From contig NZ_WBJR01000001.1 of the NCBI RefSeq assembly GCF_009296185.1, forward strand, positions 372,001 through 436,000: a stretch of 64,000 bases of DNA. The letters run 5' to 3'. This DNA comes from Hydrogenovibrio sp. JE_KL2. Its GTDB lineage: Bacteria; Pseudomonadota; Gammaproteobacteria; Thiomicrospirales; Thiomicrospiraceae. Position 1 is the first letter of the stretch. Every line of letters starts with the position of its first letter. The notes below the pieces were generated by a model. It was not told the DNA's origin, ran no database searches, and saw nothing but the letters and a program-made list of their open reading frames with translations. The position numbers and the translations under genes were made by a program. Positions 1 through 7,586 of this stretch are shown here, one piece after another.

Positions 1-971
1 TGGTCTTGATTCTGTTTTAGCGTCCCAAAGTGTTCTGCCATTAAATATCTTGGAACTGCAAGGCGACGTTTTACGTCATAGCTTCTATTGAAAGCCTGCC
101 ATGCGAAATAGTTGGTTTCTAGAGGAAAGTCACATGCTAGACGGCGAGCCCGCTCTTTCATCAACTCATGCATCCCCAGTTTCATTTGCTTGGATTCCTT
201 GTCCATCTCATCAAATTGAGCGGGCGGAATCCCCAAGCTGTACATGACAATCGAACGGCTACACAGGAATTTCAATAGACGTGTTTCAAATACTGGTGCG
301 ACGTGTTCGTTGAATAGCGCTTGCTGTTCTTCAGCAGTGTGTGCCAGCATCACTTTGCTGATGTCATAACCATAGAGTTTGCACACCCAGTGAATCAAAC
401 CGATAAAACGCCCCAACAAGCCGTGGCGGTAAAAGCCGTCAGTAAAATAGTGAATGCGCGGTTTTGACCAGAAGTTTTCCTTGGTTTCCCAATATTGGCG
501 AGTCTTTTCATCCAAATGTTGGGAAAGTTTGCCGTAGTAGGTATCTAGGTTTTTGGTAAGGTCGGCTTTACCGAAGAAGTCAAAAAATGCTTCCTGTTCC
601 AAATGTTGGATTGCAGCCAGCTTTAGTTTGATTAACGCGATATGTGCTTCGTTCAGGTCAACCACTGTAATGGATTCTGGTTTTACCGTCAGGTAGTTCA
701 ATGCATTACAACCACCGGAAGAAATGGTGAAAACGTGAGAGTGTTCGTCTAGCCCGAGTGCTTGAATATCGACTTCAGGGTCTTCCCAGATTTGAGGGTA
801 AACCAAACGATCGAACCATTTGGTAAACAGTCTGTCCAACAAGCCTTTGCGGCTGAAAATGGAGGTGTTGTTGACAGCGGACTTGAGTAATTCTTTGGTC
901 GCTTTGGTTGGTTGTTCATTTTCAGGGTTGGTTTCTAAGCCGGTTTCAACGGTTGGGCTGGATAAGCTCAT
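1..971 (-). CDS. btaA: BtaA-like S-adenosylmethionine:diacylglycerol 3-amino-3-carboxypropyltransferase, 3' end outside window
   Basis: The reading frame is open from an ATG at 971 to the window edge, giving about 323 residues without the C-terminus. The protein resembles the BtaA/DUF3419 family, which moves the aminocarboxypropyl group of SAM to diacylglycerol, the first step to betaine lipids. Visible family-like stretches are the N-terminal WFDRLVYPQIWEDP and the SAM-site-like ISSGGCNALNYL followed by VVDLNEAH. It is the first gene downstream of a Pho-box-like array at 1051-1083 and lies beside glycosyltransferase and PlcP-like genes, which suggests a role in replacing phospholipids under phosphate shortage. 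A btaB partner, if present, would be to the left and cannot be seen. Confidence 0.8.
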   Translation of the reverse strand, partial: MSLSSPTVETGLETNPENEQPTKATKELLKSAVNNTSIFSRKGLLDRLFTKWFDRLVYPQIWEDPEVDIQALGLDEHSHVFTISSGGCNALNYLTVKPESITVVDLNEAHIALIKLKLAAIQHLEQEAFFDFFGKADLTKNLDTYYGKLSQHLDEKTRQYWETKENFWSKPRIHYFTDGFYRHGLLGRFIGLIHWVCKLYGYDISKVMLAHTAEEQQALFNEHVAPVFETRLLKFLCSRSIVMYSLGIPPAQFDEMDKESKQMKLGMHELMKERARRLACDFPLETNYFAWQAFNRSYDVKRRLAVPRYLMAEHFGTLKQNQD

Positions 972-1050
972 GGTTCTCACTTTCATCTAAATTGCATTAG
1001 ACAATAACTTAACCGTCAAATATGAAGAAACCATGACCAAAACAAAGAAG

Positions 1051-1083
1051 TTATGTGACGAATTTGTGATGGGATTATGACAG
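1051..1083 (-). promoter_or_regulatory. Pho-box-like triple 11-bp repeat upstream of btaA
   Basis: On the minus strand three consecutive 11-mers read CTGTCATAATC, CCATCACAAAT and TCGTCACATAA. The spacing and the TGTCAT/GTCAC cores match PhoB boxes, which are 11-bp direct repeats of CTGTCATAAAT type. The array ends about 80 bp before the btaA start. PhoB control is inferred from the sequence and from the lipid-remodelling genes around it. Confidence 0.6.
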
Positions 1084-1123
1084 TAAAACCGAAGAAACAT
1101 CTTCGGCTTGCACTAATAAAAAC

Positions 1124-2152
1124 TCAGTCTTCGTTCCAATCAATATAGCTCAGGTTACCGAGGAACTGGTCTGCCGCTTCATCCCAAGTTAAACCACCGA
1201 TAGAGTCCGCAACCAGGCTACGATCCAACGTTAAACATTGCTCAACGGCGACTTTGAGGTCGTCGTCCATCCAGCCGTTCAGTCCTTGGGTGATGATGTC
1301 TTTTGGGCCAGTCACAGGGAAGGCGGCAACCGGTAAACCACAGGCAATGGCTTCAATGTTTACCACCCCATAAGTGTCGGTTAGGGAAGGGAAGACAAAG
1401 ACATCTGCACTGGCGTAGTAGGTCGCCAATTCTTCTCCGAATTTAGCGCCGACAAAAACCGCATCAGGATAGCGTTCTTGCAGTTCTTCCAGTAGTGGTC
1501 CACGACCAACAACCACCTTGGTGCCGGGTAAGTCTAAGTCTAAAAAGGTTTCCAGATTTTTTTCCGGTGCAACGCGTCCAACCGATAGATAGATGGGTTT
1601 CGGAAAGTCCATTTCAATACGGCGGTTTGGGTTAAAGGTGTCGGTATCGACGCCACGGGTGACAACCGTCAAAGACTTGAAGCCATGTTCTTTCAGCTCT
1701 TTAAGCGTCGACTCCGAAGGCACATAAGTCATCTGCCCTTTGTTGTGGAAGCGTCTTAATAAGGAGTAAATCCAACTCGCAGGCACGGGAAAACGCTGAT
1801 GAATGTACTCAGGATATTTGGTGTGGTAACCCGTGGTGAACGGCAGTTTGTGTTTCAAGCAAATGTTGCGAGCACGCCATCCCAAACCACCTTCAGTAGC
1901 GATATGAATGGCATCAGGAAGAAAATCCAATAGGCGTCTTTCAAGGTTCTCTGCTGACCAGACGACTGGGATTTCAGGGTAGGTCGGCATGGGGAAGAAT
2001 TTGTAATCGTTGGGTTGAAACACCTCGACGGTAATGTCCTTTTGCTCCAGTTCTCTGACCATCTGAGTCAGGGTGGTCACAACGCCGTTTACTTGCGGTG
2101 TCCAGGCATCAGTGATTAAAGCAAATTTACGAATAGGGGATTCAACATGCAT
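1124..2152 (-). CDS. Glycosyltransferase family 4, Agt-like glycolipid synthase
   Basis: The GT-B-fold glycosyltransferase starts at the ATG at 2152 (MHVESPIRKFALITDAW); a TTG start at 2212 is possible but has no better ribosome site. N-terminal ITDAWTPQVNGVV is the usual acceptor-side motif, and C-terminal PSLTDTYGVVNIEAIACGLPVAAFPVTGP is the EX7E nucleotide-sugar region. The family includes mannosyl- and glucosyltransferases, among them Agt of marine bacteria, which glycosylates diacylglycerol released by PlcP. The gene is divergent from the plcP-like gene and precedes btaA, so a glycolipid role is the best inference. The sugar donor cannot be told from the sequence. Confidence 0.75.
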   Translation of the reverse strand: MHVESPIRKFALITDAWTPQVNGVVTTLTQMVRELEQKDITVEVFQPNDYKFFPMPTYPEIPVVWSAENLERRLLDFLPDAIHIATEGGLGWRARNICLKHKLPFTTGYHTKYPEYIHQRFPVPASWIYSLLRRFHNKGQMTYVPSESTLKELKEHGFKSLTVVTRGVDTDTFNPNRRIEMDFPKPIYLSVGRVAPEKNLETFLDLDLPGTKVVVGRGPLLEELQERYPDAVFVGAKFGEELATYYASADVFVFPSLTDTYGVVNIEAIACGLPVAAFPVTGPKDIITQGLNGWMDDDLKVAVEQCLTLDRSLVADSIGGLTWDEAADQFLGNLSYIDWNED

Positions 2153-2253
2153 CTTATTATTCTTTTCTCGAGTTCGCGTTAGGTGGGTAAGGTAATCGAA
2201 AAAATGTGCCAAGAAATGAAAGATTTATGAAACCGATTTAGCCAAAGTTGTTG

Positions 2254-2286
2254 TTGTCATCTAACCGACATTTAACTGTGATGAAA
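2254..2286 (+). promoter_or_regulatory. Pho-box-like triple 11-bp repeat between agt-like and plcP-like genes
   Basis: Three consecutive 11-mers read TTGTCATCTAA, CCGACATTTAA and CTGTGATGAAA. The periodicity and TGTCAT-type cores are those of a PhoB box. The array sits 52 bp upstream of the plcP-like ATG and about 100 bp upstream of the divergent glycosyltransferase start, so it could serve either gene. Confidence 0.55.
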
Positions 2287-2337
2287 ATGCAACTTTTGAT
2301 GGTTAGACTGACGCAAATAATTGAGGAAGTGTGGATA

Positions 2338-3258
2338 ATGCAAGACCGACAAAAACTCGATAATATGCCAGACTGGATGGCTTCCATTGCTAAAGATGAT
2401 TTGATTGTTGCGGAAAACACGCATCATCATCAGCATTATAAAACCATATTTATTTCGGATGTCCATCTGGGTTCCAAAGGGGCGAAAGCCGAGTTTTTGG
2501 CCGATTTCCTCAAGTATAACCATTGCGAGACACTCTACCTTGTTGGTGACATCATCGACGGTTGGCGTTTGAAAAAACGCATCTTCTGGCCTCAAGAACA
2601 CACCAACGTAATCCGACGTATATTGACGAAAGCCAAGCGTGGCACAAAAGTGATTTTCGTCACAGGAAACCATGATGAGTTTTTGCGCCGTTATTCCGGA
2701 ATCGACTTCGGAAATATTCTACTGACCGATCAGGCAGAACACCGTTGTGTGAACGGTGATCGTCTGCTGGTGGTGCACGGCGATAAATACGACAGTGTGG
2801 TGCAAACCCGTAAATGGTTGGCGGCGCTGGGGGATTGGGGCTATGAAACCTTGGTGCGCTTCAATACCCACTTTAACAAGATTCGTCAGTTGTTCGGTAT
2901 GCGCTATTGGTCTTTGTCTTCTTATGTGAAGCAAAAGGTAAAATCTGCAGTAGCGTTCATCACCGCTTATGAAGAAGCTGTCGTGAAAGATTGTCAGTTG
3001 CACGGCTACCAAGGGGTGGTTTGTGGTCATATCCACCATCCCGAGATTCGTGATATCGAGGGTATTGATTACTACAACTGTGGTGATTGGGTGGAAAGCT
3101 GCACGGCGATTGTCGAAACCACCGAAGGCAAGATGAAACTGCTGCGCTGGGTGGATATCGACCACAATACCAAGGCGGCGTTTTCAAACGAGCCGACAAG
3201 CGAGTCTCAAGAAGGTGTAAACACCAAAGCGGACGATAAAGAGAGCGTTGCGGTTTAA
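2338..3258 (+). CDS. plcP: PlcP-like metallophosphoesterase (phospholipid-degrading)
   Basis: The calcineurin-like phosphoesterase has about 306 residues from the ATG at 2338, which follows a GAGGAAG ribosome site; an upstream TTG at 2248 would run through the Pho box and is rejected. Metal-site motifs are DVHLG (41-45), GDIIDGW (70-76), GNHDE (110-114) and a later GHIHHPE. The family includes LpxH and PlcP, the phospholipase C-type enzyme that removes phosphate headgroups from phospholipids during phosphate starvation. A separate, genuine lpxH lies at 3746-4495. That, with the Pho box and the Agt- and BtaA-like neighbours, favours PlcP. The C-terminal 30 residues are polar and low in complexity. 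Confidence 0.78.
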   Translation: MQDRQKLDNMPDWMASIAKDDLIVAENTHHHQHYKTIFISDVHLGSKGAKAEFLADFLKYNHCETLYLVGDIIDGWRLKKRIFWPQEHTNVIRRILTKAKRGTKVIFVTGNHDEFLRRYSGIDFGNILLTDQAEHRCVNGDRLLVVHGDKYDSVVQTRKWLAALGDWGYETLVRFNTHFNKIRQLFGMRYWSLSSYVKQKVKSAVAFITAYEEAVVKDCQLHGYQGVVCGHIHHPEIRDIEGIDYYNCGDWVESCTAIVETTEGKMKLLRWVDIDHNTKAAFSNEPTSESQEGVNTKADDKESVAV

Positions 3259-3357
3259 CCACAGGCATTTCCAAGCATTGCTTTTCAATAAGCTTTTCCT
3301 GTAATTAGGCGTTATTTTCAGTATCATGCACTCAGTATTATTAGTGAGTGCATTTCT

Positions 3358-3744
3358 ATGAAACTTCATTGCATGCAATTGGTCAGTGAGACGGATGTCT
3401 TGTCGACTTCATATGAACAAGCCGAGTACATTGCGTCATTAGTCGCAAGGTTGAAGGTGTGTATTGCCAAACAATTAGCGGATATGGAGCAAAGCAAACT
3501 CGAAGCAGAAATGGTTCAGGATATGTCACATATTAGCCAAGCAGCGGTCTATGCCGGCAATCTGACAGTAGATGACGTGGTTTATGTGAAAGACAATCTT
3601 TTTCGTTGTGACTATTCCTACGACTGGCAAATCGGCTGGACGTGCTCCGGCACGCAGGAAGAAGGGCGGGTGAAAGAAAAAGTACGTTTTTCACTAGAGC
3701 CTGATGGGGCTTTGACGTTCAAGTTTTTGAAGCTGGAGCTTTAG
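3358..3744 (+). CDS. Hypothetical protein, 128 aa
   Basis: A short soluble protein that I do not recognise. The first 60 residues are likely helical and rich in Ala, Glu and Gln; the second half (VYAGNLTVDDVVYVKDNLFRCDYSYDWQIGWTC) looks like beta strands with two cysteines. There is no signal peptide or membrane segment. It lies between the plcP-like gene and convergent lpxH, whose stop is only 2 bp away. Confidence 0.6.
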   Translation: MKLHCMQLVSETDVLSTSYEQAEYIASLVARLKVCIAKQLADMEQSKLEAEMVQDMSHISQAAVYAGNLTVDDVVYVKDNLFRCDYSYDWQIGWTCSGTQEEGRVKEKVRFSLEPDGALTFKFLKLEL

Positions 3745-3745
3745 C

Positions 3746-4495
3746 TTAATTTCCGTTTAGAAATAGCCACTCGATATCTGGCGACTGTCCCGGGCGTTCC
3801 GTGATCTTAAGCAACTGGGTTTCCGGGCGCCAGTCTCCCAGTGTCCATCGGTGTTTTTCTGCACCTTCAACCATAAAAGTTTGTTCGCCAGGGCGGTGCG
3901 TGTGACCGTGAATCAAATGATTACATTCCGGGTAGCGAGCCATGAGGCTTTCTACCGCGCCCTGATTCACATCCATAATGTTTTCCGCTTTATTCTGATT
4001 GTACTGCTGAGATTTCTTGCGCATATTTTCGCCGATTGCCAAACGCTTGGCTTTCGGCAATCGCAAAAACAACCATTGAATGATCGGGTTACGGAACCAG
4101 CGGCGCATCTTTTGATATTCCTTATCATCAATGCACAAGCTATCGCCATGGCTCAGCAGGATTTTTTCACCATAAAAATCTACCAGGTTGGGGTCGCTGA
4201 GCGATTGAATGCCAGTGGCTTTCCAGAAGGCGGATTTCATCAAAAAATCCCGGTTGCCGAATATCAAATAAACCCGAGTACCTTTTTTCACCAAGTCAGA
4301 AAGCTGTTGAATCGCTTTGGGAAAGGTTTCCAAGCCAACATCGTCACCCACCCACATTTCAAAAATATCACCAATCAGATACAAGGCTTCCGCTTGCGGC
4401 GCATCTTCTTGCAAAAAACGATAAAACGTCTTGTTAATCGGGTGGGTTTCATCCGGTTGTAAATGAATATCGGCGGTAATTAGAGAAAAGGGCAT
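3746..4495 (-). CDS. lpxH: UDP-2,3-diacylglucosamine diphosphatase
   Basis: LpxH cleaves UDP-2,3-diacylglucosamine to lipid X and UMP in lipid A synthesis at the inner membrane face. The 249-residue length is typical. Phosphoesterase motifs appear in order: N-terminal ADIHL, GDIFEMWVGDD, FGNRDF, LLSHGD and HGHTHRPG. A copy of the 19-bp dispersed motif is embedded in the coding sequence at 4175-4193, where it encodes DPNLVDF. The gene is followed convergently by the 128-residue unknown gene. Confidence 0.9.
   Translation of the reverse strand: MPFSLITADIHLQPDETHPINKTFYRFLQEDAPQAEALYLIGDIFEMWVGDDVGLETFPKAIQQLSDLVKKGTRVYLIFGNRDFLMKSAFWKATGIQSLSDPNLVDFYGEKILLSHGDSLCIDDKEYQKMRRWFRNPIIQWLFLRLPKAKRLAIGENMRKKSQQYNQNKAENIMDVNQGAVESLMARYPECNHLIHGHTHRPGEQTFMVEGAEKHRWTLGDWRPETQLLKITERPGQSPDIEWLFLNGN
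4175..4193 (+). repeat. Putative DNA uptake sequence copy inside lpxH
   Basis: AAAATCTACCAGGTTGGGG, an exact match to the A variant of the dispersed consensus. Read along lpxH it encodes PNLVDF. Confidence 0.7.
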
Positions 4496-4762
4496 GGAGT
4501 GAAATTGTCTTTAGCTGGAATTCTAAGCATTCTAGCCGAGAAGCGTGAAAAGTTAAGGAATAAAGTGTAGGCTGTATGATTTTTTAGTATAGCACAATTG
4601 CCTATTCAGTAAGTTGAAGATGAACACAAAACCATATTTATCTGATAAGTGACTAAGAATTTTTTTACCAGAGTTGAAATTCTTGTACTAATCTTTATAT
4701 TTTAAATGGAGTTCTGCAAAAAAGTTCTCATTAATTTTAATTAAAAAAAGGATATTCTTAAT

Positions 4763-5104
4763 ATGTCAAAAGCAAAAGATAGTATTGCTCACGGGATTGC
4801 TGATAGTTTGAGTGACTTGATTGAAAAAGTTTCAAGCCCGGCTTCAAGATCAGGGTCAGTTGTTGAACGTGTTGGAAGAATGGTTGAGGAAGATGTTGAT
4901 TTAGACGTTATAGCACTTCAAATGACAAAAAATAGTCCCAATTCTCAAAAATACACAAGGAATGATGTTGAAGCCTATTCACGTCTCTACAAAGATTCAA
5001 AAACAAAAGTGACTATTACAGCAAAGCAATCACGAGCCTTGATTAACGATCAGCTTAAAACTAACTCTGTCAACAATGATGTAAGCTTTCAGTTACTAGT
5101 TTAA
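4763..5104 (+). CDS. Hypothetical protein, 113 aa
   Basis: A small soluble protein without recognised family. The ATG follows an AAAGGA ribosome site. The text is rich in Ser, Lys and Asp, and includes a segment (MVEEDVDLDVIALQMTKNS) that could be an amphipathic helix. The gene and the surrounding 4.5-5.9 kb are more AT-rich than neighbouring housekeeping genes, which suggests an accessory insertion. The 267 bp before it (4496-4762) hold no gene that I can support. Confidence 0.55.
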   Translation: MSKAKDSIAHGIADSLSDLIEKVSSPASRSGSVVERVGRMVEEDVDLDVIALQMTKNSPNSQKYTRNDVEAYSRLYKDSKTKVTITAKQSRALINDQLKTNSVNNDVSFQLLV

Positions 5105-5165
5105 AGGCTAATTTAAGCGCATCTACTTAAGAGTGGTGGTTATGTATGTCTAACGACCAAGATAA

Positions 5166-5191
5166 GCGTACCGCAATTTAGTGTGGTACGC
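5166..5191. terminator. Hairpin between convergent orphan genes
   Basis: GCGTACCGCA and TGTGGTACGC can pair over 10 bp (one G-U pair) around a 6-base loop. The hairpin lies between the stop codons of two convergent genes. There is no strong U-tract, so a terminator function is only likely. Confidence 0.45.
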
Positions 5192-5210
5192 CTGCTTGAA
5201 TAGTTTGTTA

Positions 5211-5774
5211 TTATTTAACTCCGAACCCCAATCCTTTCATGACCCATTTGGTCGTTCGGCGATCAAGTGGACTAGAGCGTCCTTTAAACCCCCGCATATC
5301 TCCAAAGGGATAAAAGCCGGCATCACTTTTTACTCCATTATTCAATAATTGAGAATATTCCAGCACATCAACGATAGCTTCGCGAATTTCTGAATCGGAT
5401 ACATTTTTACCATGAATCACTTTATCTCTAATTTTTTCAGCGGTCTTAATCCGCTCTAGAATTTCGGTGTCTAGGGGTTTGCCAAAGATATTTTTATATA
5501 GAATTAAAAAACCATCTCTAGTTACATGATGTTTATTAACTATTCTTTGTGCGATTTCCCTGCTGCCCCTATGAATTTTAACTACGCCTCCATATAAAAT
5601 TCTATTCATTGCTTGCTCAACTTTTTAAAAGCAATACGCAATACATATTTGATATGAATAGTTGTCATTTAAAAGGTCGGGTAGGTCTGAATAATATTTT
5701 TGAATTCTTGCATCGCTTTCATCAAATACTTTATTGATAGCAATATAACTAGGTACTTTTTTAGGTTGCGCCAA
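5211..5774 (-). pseudogene. HEPN-like protein gene interrupted by an in-frame stop
   Basis: The frame begins at a TTG at 5774 behind an AAGGA site and reads 49 codons (AQPKKVPSYIAINKVFDES...) to a TAA at 5625-5627. It then continues in the same frame through KVEQAMNRILYGGVVKIHRG to 5211, about 187 residues if joined. The text on both sides of the stop reads as one natural protein. RDKVIHG near the middle fits the R-x4-H motif of HEPN domains, which in active members form an RNase site. HEPN function is an inference from this short motif. The downstream part could also start at the ATG at 5609 as a 132-residue protein. Confidence 0.55.
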
Positions 5775-5901
5775 TGTGTTTCCTTATAAAAAATAATGGC
5801 CTAAGCGCGCTGCGCGAAAGCCTAGTCCGTCGGACGCTAATTAAAGTAGAAAGGCGAAAGATGATTTCGTCTTTTGACCTGTAAAGCGAGTCGTTAATAG
5901 A

Positions 5902-6408
5902 TCAATCGTCTTCTTTAACGATGGTTTTTTCCACAATAATATCTTCTACAGGCACGTCCTGATGACCACGGCGGTTAGTTGTTTCAACTTTTGCCATTGC
6001 ATCTAGCACATCCATCCCTTCAACGATTTTACCGAATACGGCATAACCCCAACCATGAACATCTTTTGATGTGTGGTCTAGGAAAGCGTTATCAACCAAG
6101 TTCATGAAGAACTGCGTGGTTGCTGAATGAGGTTCCATGGTACGTGCATAAGAGACAGAGCCGCGTACGTTTTTCAAACCATTGTCTGCTTCGTTTTCAA
6201 TAGGGTCACCAGAAGACTTTTCTTCCATGCCAGGAAGCATGCCGCCACCTTGCACCATGAAGTTAGGAATGATTCGGTGGAAAATGGTGCCGTTATAGAA
6301 TCCTTCCATTGCATAGTGAACAAAGTTTTCTGCACCGACGGGTGCATTTTCGTGATCCACTTCGATAGTGATGTCGCCCATATTGGTTTTGAAGGTGACT
6401 TGAGTCAT
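5902..6408 (-). CDS. ppiB: Peptidyl-prolyl cis-trans isomerase B (cyclophilin, cytoplasmic)
   Basis: A cyclophilin of 168 residues, the usual length of PpiB, which catalyses cis-trans isomerisation of X-Pro bonds. Typical stretches are FHRIIPNFMVQGG, SYARTMEPHSATTQFFMN and GYAVFGKIVEGMDVLD. There is no signal peptide, so it should act in the cytoplasm. The start is set by an AAGGAAA ribosome site. A second, exported cyclophilin gene lies just upstream on the same strand, separated by a hairpin carrying the dispersed 19-bp motif. Confidence 0.93.
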   Translation of the reverse strand: MTQVTFKTNMGDITIEVDHENAPVGAENFVHYAMEGFYNGTIFHRIIPNFMVQGGGMLPGMEEKSSGDPIENEADNGLKNVRGSVSYARTMEPHSATTQFFMNLVDNAFLDHTSKDVHGWGYAVFGKIVEGMDVLDAMAKVETTNRRGHQDVPVEDIIVEKTIVKEDD

Positions 6409-6466
6409 TCTGTTTCCTTTCTTTTTTTCTAAGTTGTCTTTTTAAAGTTGTCGAATAGTTAGTAGT

Positions 6467-6497
6467 GGCAGATTTTCATTTTTCAATAAAATCTGCC
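6467..6497. terminator. Hairpin built on a half uptake-like motif
   Basis: GGCAGATTTT (6467-6476) and AAAATCTGCC (6488-6497) pair perfectly over 10 bp around 11 bases. The right arm is the first half of a full 19-bp motif copy. It lies just after the stop of the exported cyclophilin gene and is followed by T-rich sequence on the minus strand, so it probably ends that transcript. Confidence 0.55.
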
Positions 6498-6506
6498 AGG
6501 TTGGGG
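6488..6506 (+). repeat. Putative DNA uptake sequence copy, intergenic
   Basis: AAAATCTGCCAGGTTGGGG, an exact match to the G variant of the consensus. It lies 10 bp past the end of the exported cyclophilin gene. Confidence 0.72.
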
Positions 6507-6516
6507 GTGTCAGCTA

Positions 6517-7173
6517 TTATTGAATTTGTGTTGCTTTGATAATAACCACTGGGTTATTCGGTACATCCCCCATACCGTTTTTGAAGCCGGTTTTGACCAT
6601 GCGAATATGGTTGACGACTTTCATGCCTTTGATCACGCGACCAAACACGGCATAGCCCCAAGCGCGGTCAGTTTTTTCACGGAAATCCAAAAAGGTGTTT
6701 TGTGCCACATTGATGAAGAACTGTGCTGTTGCCGAGTTAGGGTCATTGGTTCTTGCCATGGCAAGGGTGCCGATACGGTTGCGCAAGCCATTGTCCGCTT
6801 CGTTTGGAATCGGTTCATGGGTTGGTTTTTTCTGTAGGTCAGTTGTAAACCCGCCACCTTGAATCATGAAATTGGGAATGACACGGTGAAAAATGGTGCC
6901 ATCATAAAAATGTTCGTTCACGTAACGCAGGAAGTTGGCGACCGTTTTAGGTGCTTTTTTTGGAAACAGCTCAACGGTGATGTCACCCATATTGGTTTGA
7001 ATCAGCACACGAGGATTGGTTTTGACGTTGTCGTAAGCGCTACCATCGGCATTGGCCTTTGAAAAGGGCGAGAACATCAAGCCAAGTGTTGCTAAAGCAA
7101 AGAATGTCGAGAAGAGTCCGGTAAACAGTACGCGTCTGTTTAGCAAAGAGTGTTGTTTCACTGGTTGTGTCAT
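6517..7173 (-). CDS. ppiA: Peptidyl-prolyl cis-trans isomerase A-type (exported cyclophilin)
   Basis: A cyclophilin with an N-terminal hydrophobic segment (VLFTGLFSTFFALATLGLMF) that should be a signal peptide or membrane anchor. The ATG at 7173 is preferred because GAGGA precedes it; an upstream ATG at 7197 is possible. Catalytic-core text FHRVIPNFMIQGGGF, AMARTNDPNSATAQFFIN and GYAVFGRVIKGMKVV closely parallels the neighbouring ppiB. The likely role is folding of periplasmic proteins. The two genes may be an old tandem duplication with one copy having gained an export signal. Confidence 0.88.
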   Translation of the reverse strand: MTQPVKQHSLLNRRVLFTGLFSTFFALATLGLMFSPFSKANADGSAYDNVKTNPRVLIQTNMGDITVELFPKKAPKTVANFLRYVNEHFYDGTIFHRVIPNFMIQGGGFTTDLQKKPTHEPIPNEADNGLRNRIGTLAMARTNDPNSATAQFFINVAQNTFLDFREKTDRAWGYAVFGRVIKGMKVVNHIRMVKTGFKNGMGDVPNNPVVIIKATQIQ

Positions 7174-7353
7174 AAGCGTTCCTCGTAGCGGTCGCATTCG
7201 GTTTGAGTGCCGAAATTCGTTGAGAAAATTGTCATGCGAGAATCGACGAGTTGAGAAGTCTTATGGAAGTTTTCTGGAAGACTTCGCTCTGCCGTCGAGG
7301 CATAAAATTGGTGTGATTCTAACATGAATTACCCGCTTTGCCGCGGCTGATAA

Positions 7354-7362
7354 TGCTATAAT
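7354..7362 (+). promoter_or_regulatory. Extended -10 promoter of glnS
   Basis: TGCTATAAT is an extended -10 element with no good -35 box. It is the best promoter seen upstream of glnS and would start RNA near 7369, leaving a leader of about 218 bases. Confidence 0.5.
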
Positions 7363-7368
7363 TTTTCG

Positions 7369-7586
7369 ATTATTAATTAAGGTGAGTGTTTTGCATGAGG
7401 TGGCTGCACGGATAAAAATGATTAAAATTTTCCATATTTTCGTTGAACAACTTGCCAATAACTCGTTATTGGCTACGTTTTCCGTCTTAATCTGAAAAAT
7501 TTTTCTGCATTTTTCTCTCGAGCCCCACTCATGCAAAGCTCTCTGCATCGACATTCAAAAGGATTGGAGTAAAGGGTTTTTGCATA
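7369..7586 (+). ncRNA. Structured 5' leader of glnS (7198-7586 otherwise without a gene)
   Basis: TTTGCATGAG at 7390-7399 pairs with CTCATGCAAA at 7528-7537, and GGCT at 7402-7405 pairs with AGCC at 7521-7524. These close a domain of about 150 bases. Inside, GCCAATAA and TTATTGGC (7454-7473) form a strong hairpin around CTCG. No intrinsic terminator precedes glnS. It could be a regulatory leader, but no known riboswitch class was recognised. Confidence 0.45.

Noticed and set aside
2248-2337. Upstream TTG extension of the plcP-like gene
   Set aside because: It would translate through the Pho-box array, and the ATG at 2338 has a good ribosome site.
7369-7586. glnS leader as 6S RNA
   Set aside because: It is bracketed by a long stem, but no recognisable 6S bubble sequence or separate terminator is present and it runs into glnS.
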